Positions 9,611-18,873 of a DNA stretch of 64,000 bases are shown here, in pieces. Location of the stretch: assembly GCF_000378505.1 (NCBI RefSeq), contig NZ_KB899996.1, positions 1 through 64,000 of the forward strand, written 5' to 3'. This stretch comes from Modicisalibacter luteus DSM 23508. Lineage in GTDB: Bacteria; Pseudomonadota; Gammaproteobacteria; Pseudomonadales; Halomonadaceae. Each line of letters begins with the position of its first letter. Position 1 is the stretch's first letter. The notes below the pieces were generated by a model. It worked only from the letters and a program-made list of their open reading frames with translations, was not told the origin of the DNA and searched no databases. The position numbers and the translations under genes were made by a program.

Positions 9611-10495
9611 CTACGCGAACCGTTGCCGCAACGCGGCACACTGATCCTCGTGCCGGACGGCGGGCGGCGTGAACCAGGCAATATCGAACGCCGGCCCATC
9701 ATCGACACTCGCCGGCAGGGCTGTCATCCAGTCCTGGCCGGGCGCCAGCTCTACCAGCCCCAGGCACAACGGCGCACTCTCGGTGTACAGGGCCACGCCG
9801 ATGTCACGACGGGCATGACCACTGCCGCAAACCAGTACGGGAATCGAGGGTAACGAGTCCAGAGCCGCCGCCATGGCGCGATCACGGGCCACCTGGGCCG
9901 CCAGCATGCCATCCAGCATCGAGTCGGGGAGTAACCCACAGTGGCCCTCGGCGATCGCCTGCCGCTGCGCCCGGGCGATGACATCCGGCAGTGATGGCGC
10001 CTGGTTGGCCATGACAAGGGATTGAATCGTCTCGCGGGGCAGATTGCCTGCCTGAAGCGATACACCAAGCTGGAATGCCTGACGCACCAGCGGACCATAG
10101 GCTGACCAGTCCCAGCCTCGCTGCCAGTCCAGCAATGCCATGAGTTCGGCATCCGGCAAATCGGCCAGGAGCACGCCGGGTATCCCCTGGATCACTGCCT
10201 GCTGTTTCTGGTCCAACATTTCCAGCGCCACGCCACCCAGCATCCCACGCGCAGCCAACTGCTCGATCAACCAGCGCTCAAGGCGGTGGTGCACGGGGTT
10301 GTCGTGACGCTCACCGATGATGACAGCCGGAGCGCCGACCAGCTCGGCAAGCAGCGTGTCGCTGGTCAGCCACTCGCCACGGCGTAGATCGCGGGCCTGG
10401 TGTACTGCGAAGGGCTTGCGTGCAGAGACACGACCCGGTATCGCAGCCGTCAGGGTCAGTAAGGCCAATGCACGCAGGCATTCGCGTCGCTGCAT
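9611..10495 (-). CDS. ChaN family haem-binding-like protein, probable Tat substrate
   Basis: 294-residue exported protein of the ChaN/DUF399 (Tiki/EreA-like) family. It shows the signature GERHDNPVHH near residue 55 and ALEMLDQKQQ shortly after. The family includes haem-binding lipoproteins (Campylobacter ChaN), but the catalytic or ligand role here is not proven. The N-terminus MQRRECLRALALLTL has a twin-arginine-like pair before a hydrophobic stretch and an AxA site (VSA), suggesting Tat export. There is no lipobox cysteine. The ATG at 10495 has a GAGG ribosome-binding site; longer in-frame starts overlap sfsA. It follows sfsA by 22 bases, possibly in one operon. Confidence 0.82.
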   Translation of the reverse strand: MQRRECLRALALLTLTAAIPGRVSARKPFAVHQARDLRRGEWLTSDTLLAELVGAPAVIIGERHDNPVHHRLERWLIEQLAARGMLGGVALEMLDQKQQAVIQGIPGVLLADLPDAELMALLDWQRGWDWSAYGPLVRQAFQLGVSLQAGNLPRETIQSLVMANQAPSLPDVIARAQRQAIAEGHCGLLPDSMLDGMLAAQVARDRAMAAALDSLPSIPVLVCGSGHARRDIGVALYTESAPLCLGLVELAPGQDWMTALPASVDDGPAFDIAWFTPPAVRHEDQCAALRQRFA

Positions 10496-10517
10496 TCCGC
10501 CACCTCGCTCGTCTTCC

Positions 10518-11276
10518 TTACTCCACCAGGCTGGGAGCCGCCACCTCTCGCTCCAGAGAGACCGGCAACGCTCGGGCCAGACGAATGGCAACCGGTCGTT
10601 GCTCATCGCGTTCCACGTCACAAGCGTAGGCTAGCACCTCGACACCGGCCCGACTGACACGACGCAGCGCCTCGGTGTAGCTCGGATCCAGATGCGCGGC
10701 CGGTGCCACGTCATCGATGCCGGTATGCGCCACGCAGAACAGCAACACGGCACGTTGTCCATTGGCAGCCAGCTGCGCCAACGTTTCGAGATGACGCGTG
10801 CCACGCGCACTCACTGCATCAGGGAAATAGCCATGCCCGTCGCTCTCCTTGAGCGTGACCTGCTTGACCTCGACGAAGGCGGTATCACGTTGTGGATCGT
10901 CGAGTCGAAAGTCGAGTCTGGCCCCCTCTACCTTGGCCTCGCGCTTCAGCCAGGCATAACCGGCCAACTCAGGGATTCGTCCCGCCAGCAGTGCCTCCTC
11001 GACGATGGCATTGGCGCGCCCGGTGTGCACCGACGCCAGGGCCACGCCACCGTCGGGCTGCGGCAGCTCGATGAGCTCCCAAGTCCAGGCCAGCTTGCGT
11101 GCCGGGTTGGTACTCGGTGCTAGCCACACCCGGCACCCCGGGACACTGACAGCACGCATCGAGCCAGTATTCGGACAATGTGCGACCACGACCTCGCCGT
11201 CGACGAGCTCCACGTCGGCCAGAAAACGCTTGTAGCGCCGGCGCAGGATGCCTGGTACGAGCCGCGGATACTTCAT
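10518..11276 (-). CDS. sfsA: SfsA family DNA/RNA nuclease-like protein
   Basis: 252-residue SfsA-family protein with an N-terminal OB-like region and a PD-(D/E)XK nuclease-like core. The visible core is REAKVEGARLDFRL followed by FVEVKQVTL. The early block HCPNTGSM is also diagnostic. E. coli SfsA was first named for sugar fermentation stimulation and later shown to bind and cleave nucleic acid; its cellular role is uncertain. The start overlaps the upstream aminotransferase stop by 4 bases (ATGA), so translation is likely coupled. The pairing with this aminotransferase near dksA is conserved in Pseudomonas. Confidence 0.95.
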   Translation of the reverse strand: MKYPRLVPGILRRRYKRFLADVELVDGEVVVAHCPNTGSMRAVSVPGCRVWLAPSTNPARKLAWTWELIELPQPDGGVALASVHTGRANAIVEEALLAGRIPELAGYAWLKREAKVEGARLDFRLDDPQRDTAFVEVKQVTLKESDGHGYFPDAVSARGTRHLETLAQLAANGQRAVLLFCVAHTGIDDVAPAAHLDPSYTEALRRVSRAGVEVLAYACDVERDEQRPVAIRLARALPVSLEREVAAPSLVE

Positions 11277-12445
11277 GCCGGCCCCGGTTGACGGGCCAGA
11301 AAGCGCTCGAGTCGCACCAAGGCTTCCTCGAGTCGCGCGGCCTCGTTGGTAAAGGCGATACGAACGTGGTGCTCACCGCCCCGCACGGCGAAATCGATGC
11401 CCGGCGTGATGGCTACATTCTCTTCCTCAAGCAGGCGCTGACAAAACGCCTGACTGTCGCGGGTGTATTGCGAAACATCGAGCCAAACGTAGAAAGCGCC
11501 CTGAGGCGGCTGCGATGGCGCCAGCCCCAGCCGCTCGAGTCCGGCCAGCAATACATCGCGACGACGGTGAAGCTCCCGGCGGCGGTTTTCAAGCTCCTCC
11601 CGACACTCGACGCTGAATGCAGCCAACGCGGCATGCTGCGATGGGGTCGGTGCCGCCAGGAAGACGTTCTGAGCCAGGCGCGACAACGGCTCGACAGCAG
11701 CCTCAGGGGCGACCAGCCACCCCAACCGCCAGCCGGTCATGCCGAAATATTTCGAGAAGCTGTTGATCACGAAGGCGTCCGGACTCAGCGCCGCGGCCGA
11801 TACTGGCTCGACGTCATAGGTCAGTCCCTGGTAGATCTCGTCGACCAGCAAGGTACCGCCATGCGCCCGGACGGCATCGATCACCGCCGAGAGGCGAGTC
11901 GCATCGAGGGTATGTCCGGTGGGGTTGGAGGGCGTGGCCAGCATTGCCAGACGCGTATCGTCACGCCAATGCGCATCGATCAGCCCGGCATCGAGCTGCC
12001 AGCCACTTTCGGGGCCCACCGGCACCGCATCGACATCTGCCTCGGCCAACGCCATGAAGTGGCGATTGCAGGGATAGGTGGGGTCGGCCATCAAGACGCG
12101 ATCGCCGCGCTGCGCCAGCAGCTGGCTGGCCAGCAGCAGTGCCCCGGAGGCGCCCGGTGTCACGAGGATTCGCGATGGGTCGACCCGTGCCCCGAAATGT
12201 TCGGCATAATGCTCGGCGATCGCCTCGCGCAGCGCTGGCAGACCCGCCGCCGGGGTATAACGGGTCAGCCCCTTGGCTAGCGCCTGCTGGCCAGCGGCGA
12301 TTACCGGTGCTGGGGTCGGGAAATCAGGCTCGCCCACTTCCAGGTGAATGACGTCATGTCCCGCCGCCTCGCGGGCCTGGGCCTGCTCCAACAGCCCCAT
12401 GACGCGAAAGGCGGCGACGCCCTCGACTCGTGCGCTCCAGTCCAT
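11273..12445 (-). CDS. Class I/II PLP-dependent aminotransferase
   Basis: 390-residue fold-type I aminotransferase. Visible catalytic features are the Schiff-base lysine in NSFSKYFGMTG (K232), the substrate-binding TPSNPTG (about N174), the cofactor aspartate in VDEIYQGL (about D202) and the PGASGAL cofactor-cup motif near residue 97. It belongs to the broad AspC/AlaA-like subgroup; the amino acid used cannot be read from sequence. The ATG at 12445 has an AGGAG ribosome-binding site. An upstream TTG at 12487 was rejected. It is divergent from dksA and coupled to sfsA. Confidence 0.9.
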   Translation of the reverse strand: MDWSARVEGVAAFRVMGLLEQAQAREAAGHDVIHLEVGEPDFPTPAPVIAAGQQALAKGLTRYTPAAGLPALREAIAEHYAEHFGARVDPSRILVTPGASGALLLASQLLAQRGDRVLMADPTYPCNRHFMALAEADVDAVPVGPESGWQLDAGLIDAHWRDDTRLAMLATPSNPTGHTLDATRLSAVIDAVRAHGGTLLVDEIYQGLTYDVEPVSAAALSPDAFVINSFSKYFGMTGWRLGWLVAPEAAVEPLSRLAQNVFLAAPTPSQHAALAAFSVECREELENRRRELHRRRDVLLAGLERLGLAPSQPPQGAFYVWLDVSQYTRDSQAFCQRLLEEENVAITPGIDFAVRGGEHHVRIAFTNEAARLEEALVRLERFLARQPGPA

Positions 12446-12543
12446 GCCGTCTCCTTGCTTTGAACCAATGCCGCCTGGCGACGTCAAACCGCCTATCTTA
12501 ACCGACTGTCGTCAAACTCTGCAGTTATCCGTTAGCAGAGCGG

Positions 12544-12600
12544 TTGCAAATGGCGGGCTTTTTCGCTAAATAAGCAAGGCTTCGGGTGGGCATGCCACCC
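12544..12600 (+). promoter_or_regulatory. dksA promoter and leader hairpin
   Basis: TTGCAA (12544-12549) and TAAATA (12567-12572) are separated by exactly 17 bases, predicting a transcript start near 12579. That gives a leader of about 105 nt before the dksA ATG. A small perfect hairpin (GGGTGG / CCACCC, 12584-12600) lies at the start of this leader. The roughly 240-base gap between the divergent aminotransferase and dksA holds no other recognisable feature. Confidence 0.55.
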
Positions 12601-12683
12601 AGCAGGTCGCTTTGGCCCTGTCGTTTCACCGCGACCTGACAGGCCGGGCATCGGCCCAAGTCACTTGAGAATGAGGCAGCCCC

Positions 12684-13121
12684 ATGCCAGTAGCAGAAAA
12701 GAAGCCGGAAGCGCCGAAGAAATTCACCCCGTACGAGCCGGCGCCGGGTGAAGAGTACATGAACGAGAAGCAGCTGGAGCACTTCCGCCAGATCTTGCTC
12801 GGCTGGAAACAGGATCTCATGGAAGAAGTGGATCGCACCGTGCGTCATTTGCAGGAAGACGCCAACAATTATGCCGATCCCGCCGATCGTGCCACCCAGG
12901 AAGAAGGCTTCAACCTGGAATTGCGCACCCGCGATCGCGAGCGCAAGTTGCTCAAGAAGATCAACGAGACCATCGAGAAGATCGACGAGGACGATTATGG
13001 CTTCTGCGAAGCCTGTGGGGTCGAGATCGGCATTCGCCGCCTCGAGGCGCGCCCTACCGCCACGCTGTGTGTCGATTGCAAGACCCTTGCGGAGCTGAAG
13101 GAAAAGCAGCTCGGCGGCTGA
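12684..13121 (+). CDS. dksA: RNA polymerase-binding transcription factor DksA
   Basis: Binds the secondary channel of RNA polymerase and, with ppGpp, reprograms transcription (rRNA down, amino-acid genes up). The 145-residue protein has a central coiled-coil pair with the tip-containing segment DPADRATQEE. A C-terminal four-cysteine zinc finger reads CEACG ... CVDCK. Length fits E. coli DksA (151), with no loss of zinc ligands. A GAGG ribosome-binding site precedes the ATG. It is followed by gluQ, the classical dksA-gluQ pair. Confidence 0.98.
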   Translation: MPVAEKKPEAPKKFTPYEPAPGEEYMNEKQLEHFRQILLGWKQDLMEEVDRTVRHLQEDANNYADPADRATQEEGFNLELRTRDRERKLLKKINETIEKIDEDDYGFCEACGVEIGIRRLEARPTATLCVDCKTLAELKEKQLGG

Positions 13122-13140
13122 TCACCGTCTCGCTTCACGC

Positions 13141-13170
13141 ACGGGCGCCCTAACGGCGCCCGTTTGCGTT
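13141..13170 (+). terminator. Hairpin after dksA, possible weak terminator
   Basis: A perfect nine-base stem (ACGGGCGCC / GGCGCCCGT) around CTAAC is followed by TTGCGTT, a poor U-tract. It lies 20 bases after dksA and ends 24 bases before gluQ. It may reduce read-through into gluQ rather than stop it, as reported for the dksA-gluQ junction in enterobacteria. Confidence 0.5.
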
Positions 13171-13193
13171 CCGTCACTCTGGAAGGAAACCCC

Positions 13194-14081
13194 ATGCCCG
13201 GTTACCGTGGCCGCTTCGCCCCGACGCCTTCCGGCCCCTTGCATTTCGGTTCGCTGATCGCCGCCTTGGCGAGCTTCCTTGATGCCCGGCATGTCGGCGG
13301 TTGCTGGCTAGTACGCATCGAGGACACTGACCCGCCCCGCTGCCCGCCGGGCGCCGATACCCAGATCCTGCGCCAGCTCGAAGCCTTCGGCCTGTATTGG
13401 GACGAGGAGGTGCGCTACCAGAGCACTCGCCATGCCGCCTACCAGAACGCCCTGGACCGGCTGGCGGCACAGAGTCTGGCCTACCCTTGCAGCTGCTCAC
13501 GCAAGCAGTGGCGTGAACATGCCGTTTACCCAGGCTGGTGCCGGGACGGCATCCGCCAGCCCGATCAACCGGTGGCCTGGCGGCTGCGTAGTGACCTCGG
13601 CCTACGCCCGGTGACCTGGCAGGATCGTCTGTTCGATGAACAGACCTTCGACCCGGCCCAGCTTGGCGACGTGGTACTCAAGCGCAAGGACGATCTATGG
13701 GCCTATCAGCTGGCCGTGGTCATCGACGATGCCGACCAGGGCATCAGCGATGTGGTGCGCGGCCATGACCTGCTCGACAATACGCCCTGGCAGCGCCAGC
13801 TGCAGGTTGCCCTCGGGTTGCCCGAGCCCCGCTATCTGCATCTGCCGCTAATCGTGGCCGACAATGGCCAGAAGCTCTCCAAGCAGAACCTGGCCCCGGC
13901 CCTGCCCACCCGCGACGACGCAGTGCGCACCTTACTCCATCAGGCACTGATCGCCCTCGATCAGGCGCCATCTGCCGAACTGGCCAGCGCTCCGGTCGCC
14001 GACCAGCTCGCTGCGGCCACCGCTGCCTGGGACGTCTCGCGTCTGAGGCCCGAAGTCTTCAAAGCCCAACCCCCTACCTAG
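13194..14081 (+). CDS. gluQ: Glutamyl-Q tRNA(Asp) synthetase
   Basis: Truncated GluRS paralogue that attaches glutamate to the queuosine base at position 34 of tRNA-Asp rather than to a 3' end. The 295-residue protein keeps the catalytic half of GluRS with RFAPTPSGPLHFGSL (HIGH variant HFGS) and a KMSKS variant KLSKQN. A zinc-binding CSCSRKQW...YPGWC segment is present, and the anticodon-binding domain is missing, which defines the family. The ATG at 13194 is used because the protein then begins directly with the conserved GRFAPTP strand. It lies between dksA and the cbr genes. Confidence 0.95.
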   Translation: MPGYRGRFAPTPSGPLHFGSLIAALASFLDARHVGGCWLVRIEDTDPPRCPPGADTQILRQLEAFGLYWDEEVRYQSTRHAAYQNALDRLAAQSLAYPCSCSRKQWREHAVYPGWCRDGIRQPDQPVAWRLRSDLGLRPVTWQDRLFDEQTFDPAQLGDVVLKRKDDLWAYQLAVVIDDADQGISDVVRGHDLLDNTPWQRQLQVALGLPEPRYLHLPLIVADNGQKLSKQNLAPALPTRDDAVRTLLHQALIALDQAPSAELASAPVADQLAAATAAWDVSRLRPEVFKAQPPT

Positions 14082-14149
14082 ACACAGGTCGAGTTGAGGC
14101 CAGGACGGCGGCTCCATAGACTGGAGGCGAATCCTCTGCGGCCGTGGCC

Positions 14150-14326
14150 ATGTACGTCTATCGCATCATGCTGTTCCTCGTCTTTGGTGGGTATCTGCTG
14201 TCACCCATGCTGATGAACGGCTGGGCATTGCCGGGAACGGCCTGGTATCGCCCCTTTTTGATCTGGGGCGGCCTGATCGCATTGACCGTATGGCTCGAGC
14301 AGAAGAGGAAGCTGGATGAGCACTAG
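14150..14326 (+). CDS. Small membrane protein upstream of cbrA (CbrX-like)
   Basis: 58-residue protein with two predicted transmembrane segments (about residues 6-25 and 36-51), ending in a charged tail [11 protein letters not shown]. Its 3' end overlaps the cbrA start by 11 bases, so cbrA translation is probably coupled to it. In Pseudomonas a small ORF named cbrX occupies the same place and is co-transcribed with cbrA; the assignment rests on position, size and topology rather than recognisable motifs. A GTG at 14144 is an alternative start. No strong ribosome-binding site is seen. Confidence 0.7.
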   Translation: MYVYRIMLFLVFGGYLLSPMLMNGWALPGTAWYRPFLIWGGLIALTVWLEQKRKLDEH

Positions 14327-17273
14327 CCTGGCGGGCCTGCTCGCACTCGGTATCGGTTACCTTGTCTTGCTGATGTGCTGCGCCCAGGCCGTGGAGCGCG
14401 GCTGGATACCGACACGTCTCATTCACCACCCGGCGGTCTACACCCTGGCTCTCGGCGTCTACGCCAGCGCCTGGGCCATCTATGGCAGCGTCGAGTTCGC
14501 CGCCAGTGCAGGCTACGGCTACCTCGCCTACTACCTTGGCGTCGCCGGTGCTTTCCTGCTGGGGCCGGTCATGTTGATGCCTATCCAGCGCATGACTCGC
14601 ACCTACCAGCTGGCCTCGCTGGCCGACCTGTTCGTGTTCCGCTTTCGCAGCCGCTGGGTGGGCACGCTGATCACCTTGGTGACCCTCCTTGCGGTTCTGC
14701 CCTTGCTGGCCCTGCAAATCCAGACCTTGGGCGAGGCAGTGCATCTGCTAACCCAGGCAGCCTCACCGAGCCTGCTGGCCTTGCTGTTCTGCCTCCTCAT
14801 TGCCGGACTCGCCCTGGCCTTCGGGGCGCGTCACACCCACCAACAAGCCCGTCATGACACGCTGATTGCCGTTATTGCCGTGGAGTCTCTGGTTAAACTG
14901 GCCGCCATGCTTACGCTTGGCGGCATCGCGCTTTATGGCATCTTCAACGGTCCGGCAGACCTACAGGCCTGGCTCGATGGGCCCGGTCTAGCCATGCAAG
15001 CCAGGACTGACCAGCTCGACTCGGGGCAGTGGCGCACCCTGCTCCTGCTGTTCTTTGCCGCCGCATTTCTCATGCCACACATGTTTCACATGGTCTTCAT
15101 CGAGACGCCATCACGTCGCGCCCTACTGCAGACCAGTTGGAGCCTGCCGCTCTACCTGCTATTGATGGCTCTGCCCATCCCGCTGATCCTGTGGGGCACG
15201 CAACGCCTGGGCATCGACACCACCACATCGGGCATCGCCTACCTGGCCTTCGCCCTCTCCGAGAGTCCTTGGGTCGACTCCCTGGTCTTCCTGGCTGGGC
15301 TGGCCGCCGCCAGCGGCACCATGATTCTGATCGCCCTGTCGTTGGCCGGGATGATCCTCAATCACGTCGTTCTGATCGCCCACCCACCCGATAACCGCCC
15401 GGATCTGTATCGCTGGTTGTTATGGTTGCGCCGTGCATTGATACTGGCGGTAATCCTGTCCGGCTGGCTGTTCTATCGCACGATCGGTATAAAACATGAC
15501 CTGGCCACCCTGGGCCTGGCAGCCTTCGTCGGCATGGCCCAGTGCCTGCCCGGCATGCTTGCCGTACTCTACTGGCCCGGCGCCAATCGCAAGGGAATGG
15601 TCAGCGGGCTGGCGGTCGGCTGCGCAATTTGGTTGCTCGGCCTGTGGTTACCGCTGTTGGCAGGCTACCCCGCTCTTGTGATCCTTCCTCCGGGCTTGGA
15701 AAGCCTCGAAGGTACGCCTGGCTGGTACGCCATCGCGCTGATCTCGCTGTCCAGCAACATCCTCGTCTTCATCCTGGTATCGTTAATAACCCCAACCTCG
15801 GAAGGCGAGCGTGCGGCGGCGGAAGCTTGCTCGGTAGAGGCAGTAGTCCACCCCAAGCGACATACCCTGGCGGCGAAGAACGGGGAAGACGTCAAGCGCC
15901 ATCTAGCCCAGGCCCTGGGCGCCGACGTTGCCGAACGGGAGGTGACCAACGCCCTCGAGGCGCTCAATCTCTCCCCGCTAGACGGTCGCCCCTACGCGCT
16001 GCGACGCTTACGCGACCGGCTGCAGGCCAACCTGTCAGGCCTGATGGGTCCGGCCGTGGCTCGGGATATCGTCGACCGCTTCCTGCCCTACCAACAGGAT
16101 TATCACGCCACGTCGGACATTCACTTCGTCGAGAGCCGCCTGGAAGCCTACCGCACGCGGCTCACAGGCCTGGCACGAGAGCTCGACGGCTTGCGGCGCT
16201 ATCATCGGCGGACCCTGGCCCAGTTGCCCATTGGCCTGTGTGCCTTTGGCGAGGACCGCGAATTGCTGATGTGGAATGACGCATTGGCCCGGCTTTCGGA
16301 CATCGAAGGCAGTAGCGTGATCGGTGCCCGATGTGAAAGCCTGCCCTCGCCATGGGCCGATCTGCTAGGCCGCATGATCGACTCAGCACACCCGCACCTC
16401 TACAAACGCGCCATCAATCTCACTGGGGAACTGCGTTACCTCAGCCTGCACAAGGCGATGCTGGCGGCGGAGGGCGATGATCGCGGCGGGACAGTGATCC
16501 TCGTGGAAGACCACAGTGAAATGAAATGGCTGGAAGATGAGCTGGTTCACGCCGAACGCCTGGCTTCTATCGGCCGCCTGGCCGCGGGTGTGGCCCATGA
16601 GATCGGTAATCCAATTACCGGTATTTCTTCGCTGGCCCAGAATCTGCGCTACGACACTGACGACCCCGGCCTGCATGAGACTGCGGATCAGATCCAGCAA
16701 CTGACCGAGCGAGTCTCGAGCATTGTCAGCTCACTGGTGGGCTTCGCCCATAGTGGGCGTCACCCGCAGGGCAGCCACACAACCCGGGTCAATCTCCATC
16801 AGCTGTGTGAGGAAGCGTTGCACTTGATCCGGCTGGCACGCTCGGGCCAGGATATTGTCTACAGCAACCGCTGCCCGCCAGAACTTGAGATCGACGGCAA
16901 TGCCCAGCGTCTCGTCCAGGTACTGGTCAACCTGATCGGCAATGCCCGCGATGCCAGCCAGCCTGGAGGACAAGTCGAGATCGACGCCTGGTCGTGCGAA
17001 GAGGGAGTGCGCGTATGTGTCACCGACGACGGGCATGGAATCGATGCTTCGATTCGCGACCATCTTTTCGAACCCTTCACTACCACCAAGGCACCCGGCC
17101 AGGGAACCGGGCTCGGTCTACCTCTGGTCTATAACATTATTCGTGAGCATCATGGCCATATCCAGATCGACTCACCTCCCCCGGACCGCACACACGGTAC
17201 CCGCATCACGGTGTGGCTGCCCCGAACACAACAGGACGGCGAAGACTCCGATGCCCCGGATTTTGATCGTTGA
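14316..17273 (+). CDS. cbrA: Sensor histidine kinase CbrA with SLC5-type transporter domain
   Basis: Large 985-residue membrane sensor. The first about 480 residues are a multi-helix sodium/solute symporter-like (SLC5/SSSF) domain. A linker/STAC-like and PAS region follows (about 580-730), then HisKA with GVAHEIGNP (His761). The HATPase_c domain has N-box [19 protein letters not shown] and [10 protein letters not shown]. CbrA with CbrB controls carbon/nitrogen balance; in Pseudomonas the transporter domain takes up histidine. It overlaps both cbrX-like (11 bases) and cbrB (23 bases), implying one transcript. No disruption is seen. Confidence 0.96.
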   Translation: MSTSLAGLLALGIGYLVLLMCCAQAVERGWIPTRLIHHPAVYTLALGVYASAWAIYGSVEFAASAGYGYLAYYLGVAGAFLLGPVMLMPIQRMTRTYQLASLADLFVFRFRSRWVGTLITLVTLLAVLPLLALQIQTLGEAVHLLTQAASPSLLALLFCLLIAGLALAFGARHTHQQARHDTLIAVIAVESLVKLAAMLTLGGIALYGIFNGPADLQAWLDGPGLAMQARTDQLDSGQWRTLLLLFFAAAFLMPHMFHMVFIETPSRRALLQTSWSLPLYLLLMALPIPLILWGTQRLGIDTTTSGIAYLAFALSESPWVDSLVFLAGLAAASGTMILIALSLAGMILNHVVLIAHPPDNRPDLYRWLLWLRRALILAVILSGWLFYRTIGIKHDLATLGLAAFVGMAQCLPGMLAVLYWPGANRKGMVSGLAVGCAIWLLGLWLPLLAGYPALVILPPGLESLEGTPGWYAIALISLSSNILVFILVSLITPTSEGERAAAEACSVEAVVHPKRHTLAAKNGEDVKRHLAQALGADVAEREVTNALEALNLSPLDGRPYALRRLRDRLQANLSGLMGPAVARDIVDRFLPYQQDYHATSDIHFVESRLEAYRTRLTGLARELDGLRRYHRRTLAQLPIGLCAFGEDRELLMWNDALARLSDIEGSSVIGARCESLPSPWADLLGRMIDSAHPHLYKRAINLTGELRYLSLHKAMLAAEGDDRGGTVILVEDHSEMKWLEDELVHAERLASIGRLAAGVAHEIGNPITGISSLAQNLRYDTDDPGLHETADQIQQLTERVSSIVSSLVGFAHSGRHPQGSHTTRVNLHQLCEEALHLIRLARSGQDIVYSNRCPPELEIDGNAQRLVQVLVNLIGNARDASQPGGQVEIDAWSCEEGVRVCVTDDGHGIDASIRDHLFEPFTTTKAPGQGTGLGLPLVYNIIREHHGHIQIDSPPPDRTHGTRITVWLPRTQQDGEDSDAPDFDR

Positions 17274-18630
17274 AGATGAAGCCATCATCCGCACGGCCCT
17301 GCGCCGGCTGCTGGAGCGCCATGACTACCAGATCAGCGAGGCCGGCTCGGTGGCGGAGGCGCTCGAGCACGACCCGCAACGCTTCGACCTGATTATCAGC
17401 GACCTGCGACTGCCCGGCGAAGAAGGAACCGCATTGATCGATGCCGCCACGCCCACGCCGGTGCTGATCATGACCAGCTATGCCAGCATGCGCTCCGCAG
17501 TGGACACACTGAAGCTGGGTGCGGTGGATTATGTCGCCAAACCCTTTGACCATGACGAGTTGCTCGCTACCGTGGCCAAGGTTCTGGAAGCTCATGCGCC
17601 TGCCCGCACACCGGTAGGGCCGGAACCCGCCGACAGCCCACCGCAGGAGATGATTGGGCGCTGCCCAGCCATGCAGGTGGTCTATACCCGCATTCGCAAG
17701 ACGGCCCCGGCGGATGTCACCGTCCTCATACAAGGTGAGTCAGGCACCGGCAAGGAACTCGTCGCCCGCGCCATCCACCGGCAGAGCCGGCGTGCCAAGG
17801 CTCCACTGATCTGCGTCAACTGCGCTGCCATTCCGGAAACGTTGATCGAGTCCGAGCTGTTCGGCCACGAAAAGGGCGCCTTCACGGGCGCCAGCGCCGC
17901 ACGAACCGGCTTGGTGGAAGCGGCCGATGGCGGCACGCTATTCCTGGATGAGATCGGCGAGCTACCCCTCGACGCCCAGGCGCGACTGCTGCGTGTGCTG
18001 CAGGAAGGAGAAATCCGCAAGGTCGGCTCGATCGAGACCCGCCATGTCGATGTCCGCTTGATCGCCGCCACACATCGTGACCTGAACCTGCTCTCCAAGA
18101 GCGGCGAATTTCGCCTCGACCTGTATTACCGCCTGAATGTCATGCAGATCGACCTCCCCCCCCTTCGCGATCGCGAGGACGACGTCCTCGAACTGGCTGA
18201 CGTGCTGCTCGATAGCGCCTGCCGCCGCCATGGCCGCGAGGGGCTCAAGCTGTCGCGTGCCGCCCGCCGCGATATTCGTGACTATCCTTGGCCGGGCAAC
18301 GTACGCGAACTTGAAAATGCTCTCGAGCGCGGGGTGATCCTGGCTGAGGGAAGCCTTATTCACCCGGATGATCTGGGCATCGAACCGGCCACCGGCATGC
18401 ACTCTTCTCCAGCCCAGACATCGACATCGACGCCCAATCCCCAAACGAGCAATGATGACGAGGATCTTTCCCTGGAAGATTATTTCCAGCACTTTGTACT
18501 CGAACATCAGGATCAGATGAGCGAGACCGAACTGGCCCAGAAACTGGGTATTAGTCGTAAATGCCTATGGGAGCGCCGCCAACGCCTGGGTATCCCTCGC
18601 AAGAAGAGTCCGCGCGGTCGCTCCGCCTGA
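17251..18630 (+). CDS. cbrB: Sigma-54-dependent response regulator CbrB
   Basis: 459-residue NtrC-family activator. Its receiver domain has the phosphoacceptor Asp51 (ISDLRLPG). The AAA+ domain has Walker A GESGTGKE (about 162-169) and the sigma-54-contacting GAFTGA loop (209-214), followed by Walker [11 protein letters not shown] Fis-type helix-turn-helix near the C-terminus reads [19 protein letters not shown]. It starts inside the end of cbrA (23-base overlap, different frame). In Pseudomonas CbrB activates the crcZ small RNA immediately downstream; here the next 700 bases hold a matching sigma-54 promoter and motif-rich RNA region. All catalytic residues are present, so it should be functional. 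Confidence 0.96.
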   Translation: MPRILIVEDEAIIRTALRRLLERHDYQISEAGSVAEALEHDPQRFDLIISDLRLPGEEGTALIDAATPTPVLIMTSYASMRSAVDTLKLGAVDYVAKPFDHDELLATVAKVLEAHAPARTPVGPEPADSPPQEMIGRCPAMQVVYTRIRKTAPADVTVLIQGESGTGKELVARAIHRQSRRAKAPLICVNCAAIPETLIESELFGHEKGAFTGASAARTGLVEAADGGTLFLDEIGELPLDAQARLLRVLQEGEIRKVGSIETRHVDVRLIAATHRDLNLLSKSGEFRLDLYYRLNVMQIDLPPLRDREDDVLELADVLLDSACRRHGREGLKLSRAARRDIRDYPWPGNVRELENALERGVILAEGSLIHPDDLGIEPATGMHSSPAQTSTSTPNPQTSNDDEDLSLEDYFQHFVLEHQDQMSETELAQKLGISRKCLWERRQRLGIPRKKSPRGRSA

Positions 18631-18721
18631 CGCAGCGTTTTCACGCGACCAAGGTATAAGACACCGCAGCTGTTAGCCAGTGACTATTTAGCAACCTATT
18701 TATCGGGTCGATTGCACCATT

Positions 18722-18772
18722 TGTTACCTTCCCACACAGCGGCCTCCCCAAACTGCACCACTCGGGGTAACA
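18722..18772 (+). promoter_or_regulatory. Paired TGTTACC / GGTAACA half-sites, candidate CbrB enhancer
   Basis: TGTTACC (18722-18728) and its exact inverse GGTAACA (18766-18772) lie about 150 and 100 bases before the predicted sRNA start. This is the usual distance for an upstream activating sequence of an NtrC-family activator. Between them and the promoter is an AT-rich segment (18811-18845) with an IHF-like AATCAA on the minus strand. From memory, CbrB sites in Pseudomonas contain similar TGTTAC/GTAACA elements. Assignment to CbrB is inference. Confidence 0.5.
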
Positions 18773-18845
18773 CCTGCCAAGGCAGTTACAATTCATCGGC
18801 ACGCGAACCACTATATGATATTGATTTTAAAGAATTAAAATTCAT

Positions 18846-18873
18846 GTGGCACAGCGGGTGCAATATACAACAG
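18846..18873 (+). promoter_or_regulatory. Sigma-54 (-24/-12) promoter
   Basis: TGTGGCACAGCGGGTGCA has the invariant GG (18848-18849) and GC (18860-18861) separated by exactly 10 bases, inside good matches to TGGCAC and TGCA. The expected start is near 18873. It lies downstream of cbrB, which encodes a sigma-54 activator, and directly before the motif-rich RNA region. Confidence 0.75.
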
